A DNA stretch of 64,000 nt. Source: Agrobacterium vitis (GTDB lineage: Bacteria; Pseudomonadota; Alphaproteobacteria; Rhizobiales; Rhizobiaceae). Under the pieces are notes generated by a model, which was not told where the DNA came from, made no database searches, and saw nothing but the letters and a program-made list of their open reading frames with translations. Below, piece after piece: positions 27,601-34,755 of this stretch (the first letter of the stretch is position 1; the number at the start of each line of letters is the position of its first letter). Both the position numbers and the translations under genes were made by a program. The stretch is taken from positions 3,427,001 through 3,491,000 of the forward strand of contig NZ_CP118259.1 of the NCBI RefSeq assembly GCF_013337045.2, written 5' to 3'.

Positions 27601-30163
27601 GTGGCACCAGCGCATTGATCAGAGAGATTGTCGGCGCAACGAACAGCGAGAAGATCAGCAGCAATTGCCAGATCAGCGTGTCGATCGGGCTCATGGCGAA
27701 CCAGCCGATGACAGACGCGGCGAACCAGGCAATCGGGGTCAGCGACCGACGCAGGTTATCGACCATTTTCCAGCGGCCAAGCGAGGTAATGCCACGCTTT
27801 GGATCGAGGATGTAGGGCAGCAACTGCCAGTCGCCCCGCGCCCAGCGATGCTGGCGGGAAATTTCCACTTCGTAACGGGTCGGGAAATCCTCGACCAGCT
27901 CGACATCTGTCACCAGCGCGCAGCGGGCAAACGAGCCTTCCAGCAGGTCGTGGCTAAGGACGGTATTCTCGTCGATCTGGCCCTTGATGGCCCGCTCGAA
28001 AGCGTCGACATGGTAAAGGCCCTTACCGGTGAAGCTGCCTTCGCCGGTAATGTCCTGATAGACATCAGATACGGTGAAGACGTAAGGATCGAGACCGCGA
28101 TTGATCGAAAACACCCGCTGGAACACCGAGGCGTCCTTGCCTGTTGTCAGCGAGGGAGTGACACGCGGCTGGAGAATCCCATACCCGCTGATCACACGAC
28201 CGGTTTCCGGGTCATGCACGGGCCGATTGATCGGATGATACATCTTGCCAACCATCTTGGTCACGGCATCGCGCATCAGCCGGGTGTCGGCATCCAGCGT
28301 CATCACATATTGCACACCATCAGGCACCGTATTAGCGCCCGGCAGGTAGGATGTATCCTTGTCGCCACGCAAAAGCATGTTCAGTTCATGCAGCTTGCCG
28401 CGCTTGCGCTCCCACCCCATCCAGCAGTCTTCCTGGGGATTGAACAGACGGCGGCGATGCAGGAAATAGAAGCGGGTCTTGCCATCTTCGTTGTAGCGGG
28501 CGTTCAGCGCAGCCATTTCCCGCTTGGCATATTCCAGCACCTCGAGATCGGCTTCGGTCTCCTCGACCTTGGCATCCGGCCAGTCGCTGAGTAACGCGAA
28601 ATAGACTTCTCCACGCGGATTGGTCAGGTAATGGACTTCCAGATTGCGCACCAGTTCATCGACATGGTCACGCTTGGAGATCATGCAGGGAACGGCAACC
28701 AGCGTGCGAGCATCGTCTGGAATGCCTTCCTTGAACTCATAGCCGACCAGACGGGCCGGCTTCAGCACAAAGGTGGACAGCGTGTTGAACAGGCCGGTCG
28801 CGCCTTCAGATGCCGGCAGGGCAAACAGCACGACAAGAAGCGTGATCAGCGGCACCGACAGGCCAGCGTAAGACAGGTACCAGGCAACAAGCGCCAGCGC
28901 CAATGCCGTCAGCGCCAGAACGGGCAGGGCGATGGCCAGCCAATGCAACCGCTTGAAGCTGCGGGTGACGGCAATATGTGCAGGCACGCGGTATCCGACC
29001 GCGCGCTCCAGCGCCTCCTTCTGCGCCCCCACCAACACGCTGCCGACATTGGACGGCGCATCGGAGAGATCACCGGTCGAGGCGGCGGCCTTCGACAGAT
29101 CGATGGCGATCTGGGCTATCTCCAGCTCGCTCTTGTCGGAACGGCGCGCCAACTTTTCAATCGTGTTGCGGTAGCTGTTGCGCGAACCGAAATCCAGCGC
29201 TTCATAATCGCTGTGGCTGCGCAGGATCTTGTCGACATGGCTGACCTCTTCGACCCAGACAGACCATTCGGTATCGTCGATGGTGCGCAGCCCCTTGATA
29301 ATGCTGCCCATGCTGACATTGCCGGACGAAAGCCGGTTATGCTCGGCGGCCATCGCCTCTTCGGTGGTGCGGCCATTGGCCTCCAACCGCTTCTCCAGCC
29401 AGCTGACGGCAACCGCAGATGTCTGCGAACCGTTGCGCAGGCGATACAGAAACTGCGTCGCGAATGTATTGTCGTCGGCAAGCGATTCCAGCTGCTTCAA
29501 ATATTCGCGGCAGGCGGCCTCATCATTCAGCCGGACGATTTCATCGGCGGCTTCATTGGCCTTGCGCCGCATCTGCCGGGATTTTTCCACCCGGGTCGAA
29601 ATGCGCCGCAGGTTTTCCACCAGCACGAAGCGCACCATGGAGGGAAGGGCCCACAATTCGCCGATTTCAAGCGAATGCTCGGACTGATAGCCTTCCGCCA
29701 GCGCCGTCATGCTTTCGCGCGTCACTGTGGAATGAGTATGAGCCACATAGAGCCAGGCCAGCGCCATGACGCGGGGAATGATCCGGTCGCCGACCTTGAC
29801 GGTCGGCAATTGCCGATAGAATTTCTTGGGAAAGTCGCGGCGGACTTCCTGGATCGCTTCTTCGATAATGTAGTGATTGTCCAGCAGCCATTCGGCAGCG
29901 GGCGTAATCGTCGCTCCCGCCTCGACATCGGCGGCAGTGGTGCGATAGACGCGCAGGATTTCCCGCTCGTTTTCCTTATGCCGGGCGAAGAAATCGAAAT
30001 CGAAGAAACCCGGAAGCGTGCTCATCACCGAAGTGGCGAGCGCCTTGGATTTCTCCTGCAACTCATCGATTGTCAGATAAGTAGCCCGGATCGAATCGTT
30101 ATGATCGATATTGCGGGTTTCTGTATCGCGTGGCGCTGTGGATGGCGTCATAGATGGGGACAT
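21662..30163 (-). CDS. ndvB: cyclic beta-1,2-glucan synthase
   Basis: About 2,833 residues, the size of NdvB/ChvB. This inner-membrane enzyme uses UDP-glucose to start, extend and cyclise beta-1,2-glucan, which is needed for osmoadaptation, motility and plant attachment or infection. The N-terminal half is the glycosyltransferase: membrane segments near 411-460, MTLDADTRLM near 618 (metal-site Asp) and SRQHRWARGDW near 768 (the Q/RxxRW site), then a second membrane cluster near 820-970. The C-terminal half has glycoside-phosphorylase (GH94-like) blocks, with LILGGDWNDGMNRVG near 2530 carrying the catalytic aspartate; in the family it controls chain length. I start at ATG 30163 (MSPSMTPSTAPRD); the frame is open to 30235. 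The exporter ndvA lies 1.7 kb away on the same strand. Confidence 0.96.
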   Translation of the reverse strand: MSPSMTPSTAPRDTETRNIDHNDSIRATYLTIDELQEKSKALATSVMSTLPGFFDFDFFARHKENEREILRVYRTTAADVEAGATITPAAEWLLDNHYIIEEAIQEVRRDFPKKFYRQLPTVKVGDRIIPRVMALAWLYVAHTHSTVTRESMTALAEGYQSEHSLEIGELWALPSMVRFVLVENLRRISTRVEKSRQMRRKANEAADEIVRLNDEAACREYLKQLESLADDNTFATQFLYRLRNGSQTSAVAVSWLEKRLEANGRTTEEAMAAEHNRLSSGNVSMGSIIKGLRTIDDTEWSVWVEEVSHVDKILRSHSDYEALDFGSRNSYRNTIEKLARRSDKSELEIAQIAIDLSKAAASTGDLSDAPSNVGSVLVGAQKEALERAVGYRVPAHIAVTRSFKRLHWLAIALPVLALTALALALVAWYLSYAGLSVPLITLLVVLFALPASEGATGLFNTLSTFVLKPARLVGYEFKEGIPDDARTLVAVPCMISKRDHVDELVRNLEVHYLTNPRGEVYFALLSDWPDAKVEETEADLEVLEYAKREMAALNARYNEDGKTRFYFLHRRRLFNPQEDCWMGWERKRGKLHELNMLLRGDKDTSYLPGANTVPDGVQYVMTLDADTRLMRDAVTKMVGKMYHPINRPVHDPETGRVISGYGILQPRVTPSLTTGKDASVFQRVFSINRGLDPYVFTVSDVYQDITGEGSFTGKGLYHVDAFERAIKGQIDENTVLSHDLLEGSFARCALVTDVELVEDFPTRYEVEISRQHRWARGDWQLLPYILDPKRGITSLGRWKMVDNLRRSLTPIAWFAASVIGWFAMSPIDTLIWQLLLIFSLFVAPTISLINALVPRQTDIVPSAHFQSLWADLRGANAQVALRIVFIADMACMMADAIVRSMYRLLVSRKLLLEWRTAASIQSVAQGSIPTYYRTMRYAPTLAIIAFGLSTYEAGYGALIGLPFTLMWVLSPLVAWYVSQSAETEDRLLVPEETVIELRRIARRTWRYYETFANAGEHFLPPDNFQETPEPVVARRTSPTNIGVYLLSIVSARHFGWLGFEQTIEKLEQTIGTVEKMDKFRGHLYNWYHTDTLKSLGNRYISAVDSGNLAGHLIAISSACRHWAEAPSAHLQGSLDGIGDVGGILMEALKELPDDRKTVRPLRTRLYERIIGFNNALASVKREHEFASIRVINLAVLARDIQKLAANLHHELRSDKSTDLLRWSEALVAVCESHIADSAFDLSNIEPLRQRLASLRDRSRDLAFSMDFAFLFRKERRLLSIGYRVETMELDEACYDLLASEARLTSLFAIAKGDLPTEHWYKLGRQVVPIGSRAALVSWSGSMFEYLMPPLVMQERQGGILNQTNNLIVKEQMNHGKRLNIPWGISEAAFNARDHALAYQYTNFGVPTLGLKRGLGQNAVIAPYASILASQYDPKAAAENLKKLRALGALGAYGFHDAVDFTPTRVPKGKTCAVVYNYYAHHHGMSIAAIANVTFNGLLRELFHADPVIEAAELLLQEKAPREIPVMSAKYEPQTPGKGQADLLRPEIRTITDPLSKDRELVLLSNGHYSVMLTATGSGFSRWNGLSVSRWKADPTEDRNGTFIFLRDTASGEWWSTTAAPRRAAEEKTRVVFSDDKAEFTKSVGDITSTVECVVATEHDAEGRRVTLLNTGTEDRFIEVTSYMEPVLSSDDNDNAHPVFSRMFVKTELGRKGDVIRIERNKRSPSDPDICVAHLVSDTSGPGRNTEFETDRYKFIGRGRTLAEAAAFDPNAVLSGSDGFTLDPIASFRRVLRVPAGKKVSVVYWTIAAPSRQEVDVAIERYRHPDAFNHEMLHAWTRTQVEMRHIGITSQQAAAFQQLGRYLVYPDMHLRADPETVRAGLASQSALWPNSISGDYPIFAVRINDEMDTEVVREALSAQDYLQRHGVVTDVVILNERAASYAQDMQHALEQLAEGMRTKQAEGGQQHVFAVRRDLMDESGWNAVLAAARVVLHARNGKITDQVTHAAELFAAPRGVDAIDADWYPPVPVMAGRADHGAPAIDGSDLEFWNGYGGFAADGAEYVVRLGPGQSTPQPWINVISNDNFGFHIAAEGSGFTWSRNSRDYQLTPWSNDAVTNRTGEAFYVADLDSGEVVSPISAASNRQDVVYETRHGLGYSVFSTEAAGLAVELTVTVDQVEPVRFTRLTIRNTGDSARRLRSYGYVEWILGNNPQKTAAFVLPSHDAETGALMATNPYSIDYSGRFAFLTAVETATGFASSRREFIGRHGDIKMPQAVAKGSPLSGSIDPEGDPCAALAFDITLQPGEEASVTFLLGDAESMEQARSVIAAAKAKGFDGALAEAKSFWGDFTGHIKVKTGDKAFDHMVNHWLPYQTLACRIKARAGFYQASGAYGFRDQLQDSLAFLLYRPELARDQILNAASRQFKEGDVQHWWLPQNGAGIRSTISDDVVWLAYAVHSYVTATGDKAILDTDVSFLDGPTLALGRHDAFFKPEISAEKAPLYEHAARALDLAITRTGTNGLPLILGGDWNDGMNRVGVAGRGESVWLGWFLANALTVFTPFAEERKDSARVKAWAKYLKSLKAALEKAGWDGDHYRRGYFDDGDPLGSDQSDECRIDAIAQSWSVLSGFAEPERQQQAMNSVVGRLIDDEVGIVRLFTPPFEKSRLDPGYIKSYPPGVRENGGQYTHAAIWTGLALSKLGRNDEAWKVFSMLNPVHHAETTDEADRYRVEPYVVAADVYGGPGYEGRGGWTWYTGSAGWLYRFALEGFLGIHRQGEGISLKPALPSSLSSYEAEVSIGGKAVAITASRKADGSGYEVTANGTAVTEKDGAFAISL

Positions 30164-30609
30164 GTTTTCGAATCTGTTACCAGCAAGAGTGAAATCTGCC
30201 GCATTGGGGTGGATGCAGCACTTACATATGCGCAACCGGGCCTAGGGAAAGGCCCGCGGCTGCGGGAAAATCAATGCGGCCATGACACGCGCCTTTAAAA
30301 AAGGCTTGGTCAGGCCGGGTAATCTGGCAGTAAGACGAGTGGACATGCTCTAAACAGAGTTTCACGGCGATAACCACTTCCTTCGTTTGGGCTCATCCAT
30401 CTGCCTGTCTTTTGCAGTTGATGTCGTCCAGACAGTATTGTCGGCACGACTGTTCATCCTAGTCTGCCACCCTGCAATGCTCAGTTTGAACCGAAGCTGA
30501 ACGGGTGTTAGGGTCTCCCTCTATAAATCCAGCGAGAACAAATCCAAGATCCTCTGCCCGAGGCGGAGCTTACGAATCGGAAACAGACCATCCACATTTT
30601 AGGTTAACT
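30164..30609. promoter_or_regulatory. divergent region between ndvB and the M20 amidohydrolase gene
   Basis: 446 bases without a gene. Toward ndvB it contains a 7-bp dyad CGGGCCT/AGGCCCG (30237-30243 and 30250-30256) and a 5-bp dyad GCCTT/AAGGC (30291-30305), which would lie in the ndvB leader or promoter. No further strong motif is seen on the amidohydrolase side. Confidence 0.45.
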
Positions 30610-31773
30610 ATGTCTCTCTTTTTCTCCAATGCCATGAAAGATGTCGTCGAGATCAGGCGCTACCTGCATCAGCACCCGGAACTGGGACTTTCAGAGTTTC
30701 ACACCTCCGATTATGTGGCGGGAAAACTGGAAGCCATGGGCTACGAGGTGACCAGGGGCCTGGCCCGCACCGGCATTGTCGCCACGCTGCGCAATGGGAC
30801 AAGTCAGCGTTCCATCGGTCTACGCGCGGATTTCGATGCCCTGCCGATCACCGAGGAAACCGGCCTCGATTATGCAAGCCTCACTCCCGGCCTCATGCAT
30901 GCCTGCGGCCATGACGGTCACACGGCGATGCTGCTCGGTGCCGCCGGTATTCTGGCCGAGCGCCGCAATTTCGATGGCATCGTCCATCTGATTTTCCAGC
31001 CAGCGGAAGAAAATTTCGGCGGCGCACGGTTGATGATCGAAGACGGGTTGTTCGAGCGCTTCCCCTGCGATGCGGTGTTTGGCCTGCATAACGACCCCGG
31101 CATTGCATTCGGCCATTTCGCCTTCCGGGAAGGGCCAATTATGGCTTCGGTGGATGAATGCAAGATCACCGTCATCGGCCGGGGCGGCCACGGTGCCGAG
31201 CCGCAAAGCGCCAGCGATCCGATCGTGGCAGGTGCCAGCATTATCATGGCGCTGCAAACCATTGCCTCGCGCAATATCCACCCGCTCGATCCGGTCGTCG
31301 TCACCGTTGGTGGCTTTCATGCCGGTGCCGCCAGCAATGTGATACCGGAGCGGGCGGAGATGGTCCTGACCATCCGCAGCTTCGACGATCATGTGCGCGA
31401 TGAACTGGAAAGCCGCGTTCGGGCCATTGCCGAGGGGCAGGCGGCAAGCTACGGCATGACCGTGGAGATCGACTATGAGCGGGGCTATCCGGCCACCGTC
31501 AATCATAAGACGGAAACCGATTACGTGCGGGACCTTGCCAGGCGCTTTGCCGGGGAAGGCAAGGTTTTCGATATGCCGCGACCGACCATGGGCGGCGAGG
31601 ATTTCGCCTATATGCTCCAGGAAAAGCCCGGCACCTACTTCTTCCTCGGGACCAAACGCACCGAAAACGACCCGCCGCTTCATCATCCACGCTATGATTT
31701 CAACGATGATATCATTCCAACCGGCACGGCATTCTGGGTAGAGCTGGCTGAGAGCCGGCTAAAGCCGGAATAG
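30610..31773 (+). CDS. M20-family amidohydrolase (hippurate-hydrolase-like)
   Basis: 387 residues of the M20/peptidase D family, which hydrolyses N-acyl amino acids such as hippurate or indole-acetyl amino acids. Seen: LHQHPELGLSEFHT at the N-terminus, MHACGHDGHTAMLLGAA with the first metal histidines, FQPAEENFGGARLMIEDGLF with the catalytic glutamates, and GGEDFAYML near the C-terminus. The start ATG 30610 gives the family N-terminus; the frame upstream to 30505 is not family-like. It sits on the opposite strand between ndvB and ndvA, as I recall from Agrobacterium chromosomes. The physiological substrate is unknown. Confidence 0.93.
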   Translation: MSLFFSNAMKDVVEIRRYLHQHPELGLSEFHTSDYVAGKLEAMGYEVTRGLARTGIVATLRNGTSQRSIGLRADFDALPITEETGLDYASLTPGLMHACGHDGHTAMLLGAAGILAERRNFDGIVHLIFQPAEENFGGARLMIEDGLFERFPCDAVFGLHNDPGIAFGHFAFREGPIMASVDECKITVIGRGGHGAEPQSASDPIVAGASIIMALQTIASRNIHPLDPVVVTVGGFHAGAASNVIPERAEMVLTIRSFDDHVRDELESRVRAIAEGQAASYGMTVEIDYERGYPATVNHKTETDYVRDLARRFAGEGKVFDMPRPTMGGEDFAYMLQEKPGTYFFLGTKRTENDPPLHHPRYDFNDDIIPTGTAFWVELAESRLKPE

Positions 31774-31789
31774 GGTCGTCCAAGATAAC

Positions 31790-31811
31790 AAAAACGCCCT
31801 CGTTGAGGGCG
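31790..31811 (-). terminator. terminator for ndvA (minus strand)
   Basis: Read on the minus strand, CGCCCTC and GAGGGCG form a perfect 7-bp stem with a three-base loop followed by five T (A run at 31790-31794). It is about 70 bases beyond the ndvA stop. Confidence 0.65.
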
Positions 31812-31824
31812 AACACGGGCAGAC

Positions 31825-31858
31825 AAAAGGCGCGGCTCCCTTCGGAACCGCGCCTTTT
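31825..31858. terminator. bidirectional terminator between the amidohydrolase gene and ndvA
   Basis: A 15-bp stem (31825-31839 with 31844-31858, one mismatch) with AAAA at its 5' side and TTTT at its 3' side, between two convergent genes. Confidence 0.8.
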
Positions 31859-31878
31859 CACCAGCTAGATTAATTGAA

Positions 31879-33633
31879 TTATCCGGCCTTAACCACTGCC
31901 TTGTCGTCATCGTTTAGCAGACCGCTGGTATGCAGCAAGGCTGCGAAACGGCCACCCTTGGCGCTCAATTCGTCATAGCCACCCATTTCGACGATACGGC
32001 CATGGTCGAGGAACAGAACCTGATCGGCTTCGCGCACGGTCGATAGCCGGTGGGCGATGATAAATGTCGTGCGGTTCTGGCGCAGCCGGTCGATAGCGGA
32101 TTTTACCCGCTCTTCAGTCTCCACGTCGAGCGCACTGGTTGCCTCGTCCAGCACCAGGATCGGCGCATCCTTCAGGATGGCACGGGCGATGGCGATACGT
32201 TGCCGTTCACCGCCTGACAGCCGGTTGCCACGCTCACCAACATCGGTATCGAAGCCAGACAAACGGCTTTCGATGAAGTCGGTGGCCGCAGCAGCCTCGG
32301 CCGCCTTGACGATGTCCTCATCCGTCGCATTTTCGCGCCCAATGCGAATGTTATCGGCAATCGACCGGTTGAGAATGCCCGCATCCTGAAACACCGTCGC
32401 AATCGAGTTGCGCAGCGACTGGCGGGTAATGGTGGAGATATCGGCGCCATCGATCAGGATCTGGCCCTGCTGCGGCTCATGCACCCGTTGCAGCAGGTTG
32501 ATCAACGTCGTCTTACCGGCACCGGTCGGACCGACGATGGCAATCGTCTGTCCGGCCTTGACCGTGAAGGACACGTCCTTGACACCCTGGGTGGTATTGG
32601 CGAAATCGAAGGAGACATGGCGGAATTCAACATCGCCACGTACAGACTTCAGGTCGCGATTGCCAGCCGGCTCATCACGATCCTGCACGGAATCCTCAAG
32701 CACGTAGAAATCTTCCAGCTTGGCGCGCGCCTCGAAGATCTGCGTTGAAAACTGGCGCATCTGGTCGAGACGGGCGATCAGCAAATTGGCAAAGCCGATA
32801 AAGGCGATAACGTCGCCGACCCGTAATTCGCCGCTCTGCACCAGCATCGTGCCGATAATCAGGATGATCAGCATTGAAGCGGTAGAGGCAATGCGATTGA
32901 GGCCGCTGGCAATCGCCCACCAGTCGAGCACCGGATACTGAGCATCAAGCAGCTTGCTGGTAAAGGTTTTCAGCGCCGCAGTTTCGGCCTGAATACGATT
33001 ATAGCTATGCACCACCGAGACATTGCTGATCGTGTCACTAACATGGGAAAACACCGTATGGTAGTGGCTCTCGACGGAAGCCTGTCCATCCTTGGTCTTG
33101 TCCATCACCATCTTGCCGATCGCCACATAGATCAGACCAAGCACGATCAGCACCAGGGAGAGGCGCACATCCATGGAAAAGGCTGTCGGCACCAGCAACA
33201 CGAGCGCCACCGCGGTGGCCAGATGGGTTCTCATGAATTCCAACCAGAGGCCGAACAGCGTCTCGCTGGCACGCAGCAGCGTATGCAGCGCATTGGATGT
33301 GCCGCGCTGGTGATGCCAGGACAGCGGCATGGAAATGATCCGGCCAAAGGCTTCGGTCAGCAGACTGGCCCGGCGGCCATGCGCCAGCCGATCGGCTTCG
33401 CGGGCGACAAGCACGAAGGCAATGGTGTTGAATATGCCAAAGCCGCCCCAGAGAAACAGAATATCCTTGACTGGCTTGCCACTGGAAATTGCATCGATAA
33501 TCCAACCAAACAGGATCGGTTCGGCAATGGTGATCACCGCCAATATAATATTGGCCGTCACCACGATGCTCACCTTCAGACGGTAGGCGGCAAGATATTG
33601 CAAGGCTCGCCAGTAAATTTGTAACAGGGACAT
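31879..33633 (-). CDS. ndvA: cyclic beta-1,2-glucan ABC exporter
   Basis: 584 residues, a fused membrane-plus-ATPase half transporter that dimerises to export cyclic beta-1,2-glucan to the periplasm. It begins MSLLQIYWRALQYLAAYRLKV, the NdvA/ChvA N-terminus, with about six membrane segments to residue 320, then the ATPase: Walker A GPTGAGKTT near 368, signature LSGGERQRIAIAR near 470 and Walker B ILVLDEATSALD near 492. ATG 33633 has AGGAGA about nine bases upstream; the open frame to 33690 is not needed. The synthase ndvB lies on the same strand beyond the oppositely oriented amidohydrolase gene. Confidence 0.97.
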   Translation of the reverse strand: MSLLQIYWRALQYLAAYRLKVSIVVTANIILAVITIAEPILFGWIIDAISSGKPVKDILFLWGGFGIFNTIAFVLVAREADRLAHGRRASLLTEAFGRIISMPLSWHHQRGTSNALHTLLRASETLFGLWLEFMRTHLATAVALVLLVPTAFSMDVRLSLVLIVLGLIYVAIGKMVMDKTKDGQASVESHYHTVFSHVSDTISNVSVVHSYNRIQAETAALKTFTSKLLDAQYPVLDWWAIASGLNRIASTASMLIILIIGTMLVQSGELRVGDVIAFIGFANLLIARLDQMRQFSTQIFEARAKLEDFYVLEDSVQDRDEPAGNRDLKSVRGDVEFRHVSFDFANTTQGVKDVSFTVKAGQTIAIVGPTGAGKTTLINLLQRVHEPQQGQILIDGADISTITRQSLRNSIATVFQDAGILNRSIADNIRIGRENATDEDIVKAAEAAAATDFIESRLSGFDTDVGERGNRLSGGERQRIAIARAILKDAPILVLDEATSALDVETEERVKSAIDRLRQNRTTFIIAHRLSTVREADQVLFLDHGRIVEMGGYDELSAKGGRFAALLHTSGLLNDDDKAVVKAG

Positions 33634-33815
33634 GGCGTCAGTTTCTCCTGATCGGCTTCGAATTGGCCGGTTGAGGCATCGTATCACCATATTTTAAGGA
33701 GACGAACCTGAACGCCGCCTATACAGACCCGTACTTGTTGTGCAAAGTCAGGTTTTGGAATTCTCTTTTTCGCCATGCTTGCTATGGGTAAAATTTCAGG
33801 TAGCCAAATTAACAA

Positions 33816-33834
33816 ACACATAAGCTTAACGTGT
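33816..33834. promoter_or_regulatory. lux-box-like dyad upstream of the LuxR gene
   Basis: ACACA-TAAGCTTA-AC-GTGT is an imperfect 19-bp dyad around a perfect TAAGCTTA, about 75 bases before the LuxR gene start, in an AT-rich region. Its length and symmetry resemble lux-type operators, but the bases do not match a known box. Confidence 0.3.
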
Positions 33835-33908
33835 ATTTTAAGAAATAGTGTTTGATAATAATTAGAGAATGTTAATGTTCAGTCTGGTGCTGAACCTAGG
33901 GGGTGCGT

Positions 33909-34649
33909 GTGAGTGTCAATCATCTCATACAGTTTTTGGCTGTATCTCAGGGATGCCGAAATCGCGAGGAGCTGATCCTGGAATTGGAGAAGCTCCTCGA
34001 ATTTTATAAATTCGATTATTACGGCCTAGTGCGCAGTCCCAAACCTGACCAAAACCCCATGTCGCTGGTGCTTGCAGGACGCTGGCCGGAAAAATGGCCG
34101 CAGGTCTATATCACGAAAAAATTCGTGCTGATCGACCCTGCCATTCGCTATCTTGCGCAAGCGCAACGGCCGTTCCGCTGGAGCGAAACGCTGACGGCGT
34201 TCGCCCAGGACCCGCATTTCAAACGCATGCAGCGGATGATGATGGATGCCCAGCGTTTTGGTCTCGAAGAAGGCTACATCTTCCCCATTCACGGACGGGG
34301 CGGATTGCTGGCCAACATGACCATTGGCGGACGACCAGTGGAACTGACCCCGATTGAGATCATGATGTTCGACACGGTGGCGAAATGCGCCTTCTGGCGG
34401 CTGGCGGAAATCAATGGCGAAGACGAACTTCTATCGATGGTGCAAAAAGTCGATGTGCGCCTGACCCGACGCGAGCTTGAAATTCTCAATTATCTCGGGG
34501 AAGGCATGACCTCGAACGAGATGAGCAAATTGCTCGAGATTTCGAACCACACCGTCGATTGGTACGTCAACGAATTGCAGGATAAGTTGAACGCAAAGAA
34601 CCGGCAACATATGGTAGCAATCGCTTATCGTCTTGGCCTGATCAGCTGA
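33909..34649 (+). CDS. LuxR-family regulator with an acyl-homoserine-lactone-binding domain (solo)
   Basis: 246 residues with an N-terminal autoinducer-binding domain and a C-terminal helix-turn-helix. The residues conserved in AHL-binding LuxR proteins are present: W and Y in KWPQVY, D-P in LIDPAIRY, W in RPFRW, and the later glycine in GLEEGYIFPIHG. The HTH is LTRRELEILNYLGEGMTSNEMSKLLEISNHTVDWYVNEL. No luxI gene is in the window, so this is a solo. The frame begins with two possible GTG starts (33903 and 33909); AGGGGG is spaced better for 33909. Gene order ndvA-luxR-pyc is, to my recollection, shared with Agrobacterium, where A. vitis aviR is a related solo; I do not assign the name. Confidence 0.9.
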   Translation: MSVNHLIQFLAVSQGCRNREELILELEKLLEFYKFDYYGLVRSPKPDQNPMSLVLAGRWPEKWPQVYITKKFVLIDPAIRYLAQAQRPFRWSETLTAFAQDPHFKRMQRMMMDAQRFGLEEGYIFPIHGRGGLLANMTIGGRPVELTPIEIMMFDTVAKCAFWRLAEINGEDELLSMVQKVDVRLTRRELEILNYLGEGMTSNEMSKLLEISNHTVDWYVNELQDKLNAKNRQHMVAIAYRLGLIS

Positions 34650-34755
34650 TATTTTCATCGTTCTGCTGACTTGCCTAAATTGCGCGATGTCTTGCAAACC
34701 GCTATGGGTTCTCTTCGCAGGCGCACAATGAGCGCCTGATGAAGAGGAGGCCCAT

